From Promethearchaeota archaeon (GTDB lineage: Archaea; Asgardarchaeota; Lokiarchaeia; Sigyniarchaeales; SOKP01), in NCBI GenBank assembly GCA_004524725.1, contig SDNW01000004.1, forward strand, positions 1-45,092: 45,092 nt of DNA, in the 5' to 3' direction. Below are positions 24,589 to 33,313 of the stretch, piece after piece. Every line of letters starts with the position of its first letter. Position 1 is the first letter of the stretch. The translations under genes and the position numbers were made by a program. Under the pieces are notes generated by a model. It searched no databases and was not told the DNA's origin. It worked only from the letters and a program-made list of their open reading frames with translations.

Positions 24589-26127
24589 ATGAAGCTAAAA
24601 GTAAAAAAAATTAATTTTGAAACGGGCAATACTAAGGATGTTGTCATCAATAAGAAAGATGCTCTCCAATTAGGGCAAAAGGCAGGAGAACGTGTATATA
24701 TAAAAAACATTGAAGCTAAATCTCTTGAAAATAAATATTGGGTTGCAATAATCCAAATTGATTACTCCAATTCAATAGTAAAACAAGGAGAAATCGGAAT
24801 TTTTATTGACATTCTTCAAGAAAAAAAAGAACTAGTAGAAGGTGCTACTATTTCAGTAAAACCAGCTGATCCACCTGATTCATTTAGATTCATTAAGAAA
24901 AAAATTCAAGGAAAGAAACTTTCAAGTGAGGAGATCAATAGTATAATTTCAGACGCAGTATCAGGCTCTTTATCGAAAATTGAATTAGCTGCATTTATTA
25001 CTGGCGTCTCTATTAACGGAATGGATAATGAAGAAATGACAGCACTTACTTTAGCAGAAGTGAGAAGTGGAGATATGTTCTATTTTGGAATGGATGTATT
25101 TGATAAACATAGCACTGGAGGAGTTCCTGGTAATAAAGTCTCACTTATTATTGTACCTATTATAGCTGCTTCTGGGCTTATAATTCCCAAATCTTCTACT
25201 CGAGCAATTACATCCCCTTCAGGAACAGCAGACTCAATGGAAACTTTAGCTCCGGTATCATTTACTTCAGAAAAATTAAAAGAGATGGTTTCAAAGCATA
25301 AATCATGTATAATATGGGGGGGTGCTCTTAACACATCACCTGCAGATAATATTTTAATTGAAATAGAGAGACCTCTTCATATGGATCCAATTGGTTTAAT
25401 GATTCCTTCTATCTTAACTAAGAAACTATCACTTGGAGTGAAAAAACTAGTATTAGATATTCCAGTTGGTGAGGGTACTAAGTTTCCAACTCCCGATGCG
25501 GGTAAGCAGTTTGCCTATACTTTTAAAGAAATTGCAAAAAATGTAGGTATTGAAGCAGAATGCGCTTTAACACTTGCTCACCAACCAATTGGTCATGCAA
25601 TTGGTCCTGCGCTAGAAGCAAAGGAAGCACTAACATTACTGATGGACTATTCAGCAGGACCTAATTCCTTAATTGAAAAATCTACGGAATTGGCGGGGAT
25701 ACTTCTTGAAATGGGTGGAAAAGCACAAAAAGGAAAAGGACAAATCTTAGCAAAAGAATTACTAAAGTCTGGCAAAGCATATAAAAAGATGCAACAAATT
25801 ATCCAAGCTCAAGGAGGAGATCCAGAAATAAAACCCCAAGATATTAAGCTTGGTCCTTATATGAAAGAATTTTTTACCATAAAGGAAGGACATATTACGG
25901 AAGTAAACAATGCAATTATAAACCAGATCGCCAAAGCTGCAGGATGTCCTCATTCAAAGAGTTCAGGGGTCGAAATTTTTAAAAAACAAGGAGCAAGAAT
26001 AAAGCAAGGAGATCTTATATTCCGTATTTATTCTGATAGCGAAAGCAGACTAAAGAAAGCTGAGAAAATCTACAATTCTACGGGTGGGCCAATAATATTA
26101 GGGGGAATGATGATCGAGAGAATTTAA
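24589..26127 (+). CDS. deoA: AMP phosphorylase (archaeal thymidine phosphorylase-like)
   Basis: The protein of about 512 residues has the archaeal AMP phosphorylase layout: an N-terminal extension of about 80 residues before the thymidine-phosphorylase fold. It splits AMP (or CMP/UMP) with phosphate into base and ribose-1,5-bisphosphate, the first step of the archaeal NMP pathway. The phosphate loop is DKHSTGGVPGNKVS (near 167-180), followed by RAITSPSGTADSMET (near 205-219); the C-terminal domain has VNNAIINQIAKAAGCP. The start is the ATG at 24589, and a TTG two codons earlier would add two residues. Form III RuBisCO normally ends this pathway; the local homolog at 38133 is a RuBisCO-like protein, see there. 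Confidence 0.92.
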   Translation: MKLKVKKINFETGNTKDVVINKKDALQLGQKAGERVYIKNIEAKSLENKYWVAIIQIDYSNSIVKQGEIGIFIDILQEKKELVEGATISVKPADPPDSFRFIKKKIQGKKLSSEEINSIISDAVSGSLSKIELAAFITGVSINGMDNEEMTALTLAEVRSGDMFYFGMDVFDKHSTGGVPGNKVSLIIVPIIAASGLIIPKSSTRAITSPSGTADSMETLAPVSFTSEKLKEMVSKHKSCIIWGGALNTSPADNILIEIERPLHMDPIGLMIPSILTKKLSLGVKKLVLDIPVGEGTKFPTPDAGKQFAYTFKEIAKNVGIEAECALTLAHQPIGHAIGPALEAKEALTLLMDYSAGPNSLIEKSTELAGILLEMGGKAQKGKGQILAKELLKSGKAYKKMQQIIQAQGGDPEIKPQDIKLGPYMKEFFTIKEGHITEVNNAIINQIAKAAGCPHSKSSGVEIFKKQGARIKQGDLIFRIYSDSESRLKKAEKIYNSTGGPIILGGMMIERI

Positions 26128-26165
26128 TATTTTTAATGGATATGAAATAGTACTTCAAAAAAAAT

Positions 26166-27665
26166 ATGGAAATTAACCCAGAAGAGATTTATAAAAATTT
26201 TATCAATAAAAAGATAGATAGATCTACCCTCATTGATCAATTAATCTCAGTGATCGAAAATAGTATTGATATACCTCAGAGAATTACATCAGTCCACATC
26301 CTATCAAATTTAAACGCAAAAGATCAAAAAATATACAAACTTATTGAAAATTTAGCTATCTCTGATTCAAACAAGTATGTGAGACTAACTGCATTAAAAT
26401 ATTTGGGTGATAATTTCATAGATTACGCGTTAGAACCGATGAAATGGGCGTTCCATCATGAAAAAGCCCTTCGATGTTTATTAGTTATAGTATACACTTT
26501 AGGAAATATAAATACTCAACCTTCACGAGATTTTTTAATATCGATCCTAACAAGCATAGACGTTCCTGCTTTTAAGAGGCATATTGAAAAGATTTTAGAG
26601 TCTGAACATATCAATGATTATCAAAATCATGAACTATCCAACATTATAAAAGATTTCTTAATCGTTAATGAACTAGAAACAAAATACGGTCATATTGAAT
26701 TCAAGATTAAAAACGCTAGAGTTTGTGAATTAGATCTCTCAGATATTAGTGCTCACGTTTTTGGTTGGAATGCACTAAATAAGTTTCCATATTTTATAAC
26801 TGAGTTAGAATCGCTTGCATTTTTATATCTAAAATTCAATCGTCTAACGAATTTAGCTAACAACATTGGAAAATTAGTTAATTTAAAAACAATTGATTTA
26901 AGTTATAATAAAATTAAAAGCTTGCCTAACTCAATTGGGTCACTAAAGTCGCTTAAAACCTTAAATTTACGGTATAATCAATTAGAGTCACTCCCATCTT
27001 CAATTAAAAGACTTCAAAATCTTGAAAAACTTGACTTAAGATCCAATAACCTTCTTTCCCTTCCTAGTGATTTAAATAAACTGAAAAAACTTGAATTATT
27101 GGATGTACATGGAAATAGGTTGAAAGGTGCTCGTATAAATTTACTTTCATTAAATTCATTGAATTATTTGGAATTAGGATTAAATAATTTGGATGAATTA
27201 CCTCATTGGGTTAAGAATGTAAAGGATCTTAAGAGATTAGGGTTGGGAGGTAATAGAATCAAAAAACTTCCTAAGTGGATTGGCAGTTTTCACTCTTTAC
27301 AAGAATTAAATTTATACGATAATGAAATCTTAATCCTCCCAGACTCGATTGGAAAATTGCAAAACTTAGTTCGATTAACATTATGGAATAATCAACTAAA
27401 AGCCCTTCCTCGTTCATTTTCTTTGTTATCAAAGCTGCAAGTTTTAAACTTAAGCTGGAATAAATTTGTAAAATTACCAGAGTGGATTGGAAATCTTAAA
27501 TCACTGGAAATATTAACTTTATGGGGTAATAAATTAGAAGAACTCCCAGAATCAATAGCTCAATTAAAATCACTTAAAAAATTAGATTTGAATTTTAATA
27601 AAATACAAGTTGTTCCCGAATTTTTAAGACAATTAGAAAAAGAAGGATTAATTATTTATAAATAA
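26166..27665 (+). CDS. Leucine-rich-repeat protein with helical N-terminal domain (paralog 1)
   Basis: A 499-residue cytosolic protein. Residues 1-200 are helical, HEAT-like, opening with NPEEIYKNFINKKIDRSTLI and containing IENLAISDSNKYVRLTALKY. From about residue 210 to 495 there are twelve 23-residue repeats of the LxxLxLxxNxLxxLPxxIGxL type, for example LKTLNLRYNQLESLPSSI. This is the plant/Shoc2/Roc-type repeat, a protein-binding solenoid. A second gene of the same design starts 32 bases downstream, and a third lies at 37123. Partners are not known. In Asgard archaea LRR proteins are often linked with small GTPases, but none is encoded here. Confidence 0.9.
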   Translation: MEINPEEIYKNFINKKIDRSTLIDQLISVIENSIDIPQRITSVHILSNLNAKDQKIYKLIENLAISDSNKYVRLTALKYLGDNFIDYALEPMKWAFHHEKALRCLLVIVYTLGNINTQPSRDFLISILTSIDVPAFKRHIEKILESEHINDYQNHELSNIIKDFLIVNELETKYGHIEFKIKNARVCELDLSDISAHVFGWNALNKFPYFITELESLAFLYLKFNRLTNLANNIGKLVNLKTIDLSYNKIKSLPNSIGSLKSLKTLNLRYNQLESLPSSIKRLQNLEKLDLRSNNLLSLPSDLNKLKKLELLDVHGNRLKGARINLLSLNSLNYLELGLNNLDELPHWVKNVKDLKRLGLGGNRIKKLPKWIGSFHSLQELNLYDNEILILPDSIGKLQNLVRLTLWNNQLKALPRSFSLLSKLQVLNLSWNKFVKLPEWIGNLKSLEILTLWGNKLEELPESIAQLKSLKKLDLNFNKIQVVPEFLRQLEKEGLIIYK

Positions 27666-27697
27666 CGCAAATTTTCATAATTAACCTGTAAAAACCG

Positions 27698-29074
27698 ATG
27701 GAAATAAGCCCCAAGGTTCTTTATAAGAACTTTATCAATAAAATCATTGATGCGGAGTCTTTAATTGAGCAGTTATCAAGTCTAATTGAAAATAGCAGAA
27801 ACATTAAGATTCGTGTTCTAAGTATCCAAACTTTGGGGAAAATAGAATTAAATTCTCTAATTCCGGTTAAATCTCAAAATTCATTATTTCATCTGTTAGA
27901 AAATCTACTCATTTCTGATTCCAATGAAATAATAAGAAATGAAGCAGCCTTGATTCTAATTAAGTTGTTTAAGAAACGATCGCTAGCACCTATGAAATGG
28001 GCTCTCCTTCATGATGAGTCTGCGATATGTTTAGAAACAATTCATCAATCGATTATGGAAATAATTAATGATCTTAAGAAAAGTAATGAGGATGAGTCCT
28101 ACTCTACTTTGAAAAGTGAAGTACTAGCAATCGAGGATAAGGATTTCAAAATCGCGATTCAAAATATGATTCATCGCAATGATAGTATTATTTCGAAAAC
28201 AACTCTTATCCATATTTTAACCAATTATTTTACGCTATTATTCTTGAAAAAAGTATATTGGCGTTTAAAGTATCGAATTAAGGATGCAACTTTAGTTGAA
28301 TTAGACTTTAGTTTTAAAGTTTTAAGTAATTTACCTCGCGCTATTAGATTCCTTCAATCATTAAAAAAGTTAACTCTAAAATATAATCAAATACTAAAGT
28401 TACCCGAATGGATTGGAGAACTTTCCTCTTTGGAACACCTAAACCTGAATATTAATAATATTGCTAAATTACCAAATTCAGTCTCTATGCTTAATCAATT
28501 AGAGGAATTGGCCTTATGGAAAAATGAACTTGAAGAACTTCCTGAGAGTATTGGGAATTTGATAAATTTGAGAAAATTAAATTTACGACTCAATCAGCTA
28601 AAATTTTTGCCAGAATCTTTAGGAAATTTAATAAAACTCAAAGAGCTAGATCTCCATGATAATCGATTGTTATTTCTTCCAAGATCGATAAAATATATGA
28701 AATCGTTAGAAGTATTGAATTTAAGCTGGAATACATTAAAAAATCTCCCCGAGGAAATCTATGATTTATCCTCTCTTAAAATATTAGATTTAGGAAGAAA
28801 TGAATTACAAACCATCTCACCATCAGTTAGTCGTCTTAATTCATTAGAAATTTTGAATTTAAGTGAAAATAAATTAATTTCGTTACCGCATACTATTGGA
28901 AATTTGAGTTCACTAAAGATACTAAATCTATCTCGAAATCAATTAAAAGTAATTCCTAATTCCATTTATTCTCTCCCCTTATTAGAAGAATTATATTTAG
29001 TCGATAATCAAATAGAAGAGATTCCTTCAAATATACAAGAATTAGAAAATCGTGGTCTTAAAATTATATCTTAA
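27698..29074 (+). CDS. Leucine-rich-repeat protein with helical N-terminal domain (paralog 2)
   Basis: A 458-residue paralog of the gene just upstream, 32 bases away and probably in the same operon. The N-terminus PKVLYKNFINKIIDAESLIE and the block LENLLISDSNEIIRNEAALI match those of paralogs 1 and 3. The helical part spans about 1-205. Ten 23-residue leucine-rich repeats follow, from about residue 225 to 450, for example LEVLNLSWNTLKNLPEEI. There is no catalytic motif, signal peptide or membrane segment. Its stop is one base away from the stop of the convergent DNA ligase gene. Confidence 0.9.
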   Translation: MEISPKVLYKNFINKIIDAESLIEQLSSLIENSRNIKIRVLSIQTLGKIELNSLIPVKSQNSLFHLLENLLISDSNEIIRNEAALILIKLFKKRSLAPMKWALLHDESAICLETIHQSIMEIINDLKKSNEDESYSTLKSEVLAIEDKDFKIAIQNMIHRNDSIISKTTLIHILTNYFTLLFLKKVYWRLKYRIKDATLVELDFSFKVLSNLPRAIRFLQSLKKLTLKYNQILKLPEWIGELSSLEHLNLNINNIAKLPNSVSMLNQLEELALWKNELEELPESIGNLINLRKLNLRLNQLKFLPESLGNLIKLKELDLHDNRLLFLPRSIKYMKSLEVLNLSWNTLKNLPEEIYDLSSLKILDLGRNELQTISPSVSRLNSLEILNLSENKLISLPHTIGNLSSLKILNLSRNQLKVIPNSIYSLPLLEELYLVDNQIEEIPSNIQELENRGLKIIS

Positions 29075-29075
29075 T

Positions 29076-30833
29076 CTATTGTGTGTTATATAATTCTAAA
29101 ATTTCCTTTACTGTAGTTACATCTTTTGGACCTTTTTCAGGGCGTAATCGCTGAAAAACAGGAAATCTCATTGAATATCCAAGTGAAGAGAATTTGTCAC
29201 TTACTGTTATCTCATCTCCTATGATCTCAATCACCACTTCAGGTTTCAACCACTGATCTGGAATGTCATCACATATGACGTCTGGAGATTTTCGGGAAAT
29301 TTTATACTGATCCATTTCACTCATTAAGCTTTCCATGATTTCATCAGTCCATCCAGACGCAATTCGAGTGAAAGCTTCGAATTTATCATTCTCTGGATCA
29401 TAAACCGCACCAATATATGTTCCATACATACCTTTTCTTCTTCCGCGACCAAAATTTGCTCCTACTAATACCACGTCTACCGAATCTTTTAGTTTTCCAC
29501 CCTCTAATCCTTTTAGTTTGATCCAGATAAAACCACGATTCCCAGCCTGGTATATCGAATCCTTTTTTATAGATTTTGCCATAATTCCTTCAGCACCAGC
29601 ACTTCTTGCTTCATTAAAGAAATCTAATAATTCCTCGGTGGAATTAATTAAGACCGACTTTGTTAATTGTATCTCATCTTTTTGTTCTACAATCCTTTCG
29701 AGTTCTCTTCGTCGATCGGGAAGGGGTTTATCGATAAATGATTGGTTTTCGAGTTTTAACAAATCAAATAAGAACAAACATACCGGAATCTCTTTGGCAA
29801 TCTCTTCCACATCATATTTTCTTCTCCGTTTGCTTAAAACTTGAAAGGGTAACATTTTTTCATAAAAAGCATCCATTGCGACCACCTCCCCTTCGATGAT
29901 TGTGTTTTCGGCTTTAACATTTTCAATTATTATTTGACATACATCAGGATATTGCTCTGAAATTTCAAGTAATCTTCTTGAAAACATCTGAACATTTTCA
30001 CCTTGTTTATGGATCTGAAGTCTCTCTCCATCAAGCTTGTATTCTGCTGTAAAAGGGGCTCCCAATTTTGTAATAATATCTCCATAAGGGACACGTGACG
30101 CTAACATACTTCTAACTGGTGTTCCATATTCGATCCCAACCCTTTTAACAGCCTCAATCCCCTGCTCAGCCAACATGAGAGTTATATCACCCAAATCGGG
30201 ATGCAAATTATATGCGTTTTCTATATAATATCTATTTTCCTTCTCATCAGTAAATCCTAATGCCAATCCATCAATGATCGTCAGAGTAGAAACCCCCACT
30301 CTTAATGTTGAAGTGATAATACGTAAAATATATTTCGTCTCTAATGGAGTACTTTTGCTCATCAGACCTCTCAGAGTGGCTAACTTTGTATCATGAGACC
30401 CTGCCCCCTCCGTAACGGCTATTTTTTGAAGGGATTTGTATAAATCTGAAATCTCTAAGGTAGATTCTGTTAACTCATCACTTACATTAAAATCGTACAA
30501 AGATTTCTGTTTCTTTTTTTTTGCTAAAATCAATTCCGCTGTTGCACCAATATCCCCCTTCTTAATTAATACTTGTTTGATATTCTTTTTATCAATACCA
30601 GAATGAAGGGAGAGGGCTTCTATGATCATTTTTTCAGCAATTCCAATTTTAGGTGCTTGTTTTATGTTAGAAACCAATTGACCTTGCAATAGATAGATTA
30701 TTTTTTTTAAATCTTCAAGTTCGTCATTTTCTTTTAGCTCTTTGAAAAAATAGGAAAGATAATCTATCATCTCAAGCCTTTTTGAGGTGGATTCTAAATC
30801 AGAAAAAAGCTGTGCTAATTTTTGGAATTTCAT
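29076..30833 (-). CDS. lig: ATP-dependent DNA ligase
   Basis: A 585-residue replicative-type archaeal DNA ligase that seals nicks using ATP. The N-terminal DNA-binding domain covers about 1-225. The adenylated lysine is K266 in AEYKLDGERLQIHK (motif I, KxDG). Motif III is VCLFLFDLLKLENQ near 350; motif IV is AEGIMAKS near 420; motif V is GFIWIKLK near 437. The OB domain follows, with FGRGRRKGMYGTY near 460, ending in the SLGYSMRFPVFQRLRPEKGP block. Length and motifs fit archaeal/eukaryotic LigI-type enzymes. The start is the ATG at 30833. The gelsolin-like gene lies upstream on the same strand, 85 bases away. Confidence 0.97.
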   Translation of the reverse strand: MKFQKLAQLFSDLESTSKRLEMIDYLSYFFKELKENDELEDLKKIIYLLQGQLVSNIKQAPKIGIAEKMIIEALSLHSGIDKKNIKQVLIKKGDIGATAELILAKKKKQKSLYDFNVSDELTESTLEISDLYKSLQKIAVTEGAGSHDTKLATLRGLMSKSTPLETKYILRIITSTLRVGVSTLTIIDGLALGFTDEKENRYYIENAYNLHPDLGDITLMLAEQGIEAVKRVGIEYGTPVRSMLASRVPYGDIITKLGAPFTAEYKLDGERLQIHKQGENVQMFSRRLLEISEQYPDVCQIIIENVKAENTIIEGEVVAMDAFYEKMLPFQVLSKRRRKYDVEEIAKEIPVCLFLFDLLKLENQSFIDKPLPDRRRELERIVEQKDEIQLTKSVLINSTEELLDFFNEARSAGAEGIMAKSIKKDSIYQAGNRGFIWIKLKGLEGGKLKDSVDVVLVGANFGRGRRKGMYGTYIGAVYDPENDKFEAFTRIASGWTDEIMESLMSEMDQYKISRKSPDVICDDIPDQWLKPEVVIEIIGDEITVSDKFSSLGYSMRFPVFQRLRPEKGPKDVTTVKEILELYNTQ

Positions 30834-30918
30834 GGAAAATAATTTTTTGTTATTCTTTCTTGAACATAATTAAAATAGCTAAATTAATAAAGTATTTTTA
30901 AAAAAATAAGAAAATAGA

Positions 30919-31797
30919 TTAGATTAACTTTGAAAGTTCAACAAATTTTTTTTGGATTTCAGTTTTTACGTTAGTAGCGATTCCTGCGAATGAATTTGCC
31001 GTGAATTTAATCTTACCCTCTGAAATTGTAAATTCACATACTTTTCCATCCATATGTTCAACTGCATAAGCTCCATCTTCTTTTTTAGAGATCCATATAT
31101 CATCGTAATGATCCAAAATTCCCATGAAAACAAACCCGATTTTAGCTTGTATACTTAAACCTAACGGTTTAATTACGATTTCCGAAGGTTTTGGCATGAT
31201 AACCGGCTTCTTTTCCACTTTTGGTTCTGACTCAACTATTGGTTTTGGTTTTTCAATTTGAATTTTTTTTGGTTCGCTATCATATTCTGAAGCGGCAGTT
31301 ATTTCCGCTTTGGCAGTTTGTTGGAGTTTCGGTTGGCTTACAACTGGTATGCGCTCTACTTTTTCTACTATAGGTTTTGGTTCTGCTTTTATTTCATGTT
31401 TTACTGGAGCGGTTTCGATCTCTTTGCTTGCATAAGAAATGATAAAATTATCCAATTCTTTATATTCTCTATTTAATACTTCTTGGAGTTCTTCATTGTA
31501 TCTATCTGTTTCTGGGTCTCTTCCAATTTTTCTCTGATCTATTTCCTTCAACAACTTGATATCTCTTCCCACAATACTTTTACCAACAGTAAATCCGTGA
31601 CCCTTTAATGATTCGGCCTGCCTTAAAGCTGTTCTTCGAGCAACTAAGCCTTGATTTGATCCATGCCATAAATAAAGAGAAGAAGAACCCTCATCAAGAA
31701 TTATAATATTCCTATCATTAGTAAGATTATTTTTATCCCACGCAATGGGTTGACTCACACCACCCTCTAATACATCAAACATTAATGCGTAATCCAT
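30919..31797 (-). CDS. Gelsolin-like domain protein with charged linker and C-terminal domain
   Basis: A 292-residue cytosolic protein. Residues about 5-115 contain IIILDEGSSSLYLWHGSN and LVARRTALRQAESL, the beta strand, turn and following helix of gelsolin/ADF-H-superfamily domains (compare the ILD-G-IFVWKG-ERK-AL pattern of gelsolin repeats). Residues 125-205 form a low-complexity Pro/Lys/Glu/Val linker. Residues about 205-292 are a small alpha-beta domain ending in a helix, with IGFVFMGILDHYDDIWISKK and TEIQKKFVELSKLI, of unknown family. Asgard gelsolins that bind actin are known with one to three domains; this one-domain-plus-tail form is distinct. Actin or membrane binding is inferred. 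Confidence 0.75.
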   Translation of the reverse strand: MDYALMFDVLEGGVSQPIAWDKNNLTNDRNIIILDEGSSSLYLWHGSNQGLVARRTALRQAESLKGHGFTVGKSIVGRDIKLLKEIDQRKIGRDPETDRYNEELQEVLNREYKELDNFIISYASKEIETAPVKHEIKAEPKPIVEKVERIPVVSQPKLQQTAKAEITAASEYDSEPKKIQIEKPKPIVESEPKVEKKPVIMPKPSEIVIKPLGLSIQAKIGFVFMGILDHYDDIWISKKEDGAYAVEHMDGKVCEFTISEGKIKFTANSFAGIATNVKTEIQKKFVELSKLI

Positions 31798-32105
31798 GGC
31801 TTTAACTCAACACTTAATAGTATCAATCTATAATTATCTTATAAAATTAATAGGTTTTATAAATATAAAAATTGAGTTTTTGATATTTTAATATTAAATA
31901 GTTACTTCATAATTATTGGAATTTTTCCGATTTTCCTATTGATTAGCAGAGATTTTTGTGGTTATTGAAAAACTAACTAAATCAAATGAAGTATTGAAGT
32001 AAGATTATAACAAAAAAATATATACTATCATATAATTAGATAAATAAATCTATAATTAAATCTTCCAAGACAACATATTAGATATAAAGATTTAAGGAAT
32101 GAGAT
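31798..32105. other. 308-base AT-rich divergent intergenic region
   Basis: This is the longest gene-free stretch in the window. It separates the divergent gelsolin-like and hisC genes and should contain both promoters. I see several TATA-like stretches, no RNA gene, no open frame of note and no transposon ends. The one clear structure is the inverted repeat at 32056-32095. Confidence 0.6.
32056..32095 (+). promoter_or_regulatory. Inverted repeat ending at the hisC ribosome-binding site
   Basis: TTAAATCTT (32056-32064) and AAGATTTAA (32087-32095) are perfect 9-base complements with a 22-base spacer. The second arm overlaps the AAGGA (32094-32098) before the hisC ATG, so it could be an operator or a leader hairpin that hides the ribosome site. 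Confidence 0.35.
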
Positions 32106-33209
32106 ATGGTAAAGAATATGGATCTTGAAAATTTATTCCGAGAAAATTTAAAAAAATATGTCGCATACGAGACCGGTGAAATACCTTTAGGAGAAAATTG
32201 GCTCTTATTGGATACAAATGAAAACCCTTATCCACCTATACCCGAAATTATAAAAGATTTAAAGGAAACGATGGCAAATCCCGAAATATTGAAAAAGTAT
32301 CCTGATCCTAATGCACTTGAAGTCCGGAAGGCAATATTGAACCAACTTTTAAGAGATAAAGATACTCTAACAAATAGAAACACAGTTTTTGTCGGTAATG
32401 ATTGTGATGGAATTTTAGAGGTACTCTTTAAAGTATTTATTGACACCGGAGATCAAATAGTCGTTTTTTATCCTACGAATGCAATTTATAAGGCTTTAGC
32501 TACTCTTTATGAAGCAAAAATTAATGAAATTAAGTTAAATGAAGATTTTTCTATACCTGATGAGGTATATAGCGCCAAAGGAAAGTTATTGTTCATTAAA
32601 TCTCCAAATGATCCCAATGGTCAATCACATCCTAATGAACAAATCCAAAAAATATGCCAACATTTCCCAGGAATAGTTGTTGTTGATGAGGAATATGCTG
32701 ATTTCTCTGATAAGACTTGTGTATCTTTATTGAAAAATAACAAAAACTTAATTGTAGTGCGATCACTTACAAAAGCGTTTTCTTTAGCCGCTTTTAGAAT
32801 AGGATTCGCTTTAGCCGATGCCCGAATAATTAAGGAAATGAATAACGTAAAATTACCATATAATACGAGTTCTTTAGCTCAAATAGCGGCAATATCATGC
32901 ATCAAACATAGAAGGAAGGTTTTTGAACAAAATGAAAAAATCTTATCTGAAAGAAAAAAGCTTGTGGATGCCTTAAATAGTTTTGATGGAGTAAGTGTAC
33001 AACCATCTGATGCAAATTTCATATTTATTAAATTCGCTGATAAATCTAAGACTCTTAAATTTATTTGGGATTTGAAAGACTTAAAGATATTAACCCGCCA
33101 TTTTAGTAAACCTGGTTTATACAATTATATTCGGATGACCATAGGTACTGAGGAAGAAAATAATAGATTTTTATCCGAATTTGAAAAAATTGCAAAGAAA
33201 TACTTATAA
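32106..33209 (+). CDS. hisC: Histidinol-phosphate aminotransferase
   Basis: A 367-residue PLP-dependent class I/II aminotransferase of the histidine pathway, forming histidinol phosphate. The N-terminal LLLDTNENPYPP, where substrate binds, is the family signature. NDPNGQ is replaced here by SPNDPNGQSHP (near 162), DEEYADF (near 197) is the PLP-pyridine aspartate region, and the Schiff-base lysine is K222 in RSLTKAFSLAAFRIGFAL. The C-terminal domain ends with RMTIGTEEEN. The ATG at 32106 has AAGGA 7 bases upstream. It stands apart from other his genes. Aromatic aminotransferase activity is a known alternative for this family. Confidence 0.92.
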   Translation: MVKNMDLENLFRENLKKYVAYETGEIPLGENWLLLDTNENPYPPIPEIIKDLKETMANPEILKKYPDPNALEVRKAILNQLLRDKDTLTNRNTVFVGNDCDGILEVLFKVFIDTGDQIVVFYPTNAIYKALATLYEAKINEIKLNEDFSIPDEVYSAKGKLLFIKSPNDPNGQSHPNEQIQKICQHFPGIVVVDEEYADFSDKTCVSLLKNNKNLIVVRSLTKAFSLAAFRIGFALADARIIKEMNNVKLPYNTSSLAQIAAISCIKHRRKVFEQNEKILSERKKLVDALNSFDGVSVQPSDANFIFIKFADKSKTLKFIWDLKDLKILTRHFSKPGLYNYIRMTIGTEEENNRFLSEFEKIAKKYL

Positions 33210-33313
33210 ATGTTTTTTGTTTAACAAAATTTTTTATTTTCCTAATTCAAATTACTATATAAGAATTCATAATCTCAATAAAAAATCTTAACTAATCATG
33301 GAGTTATTGGAAT

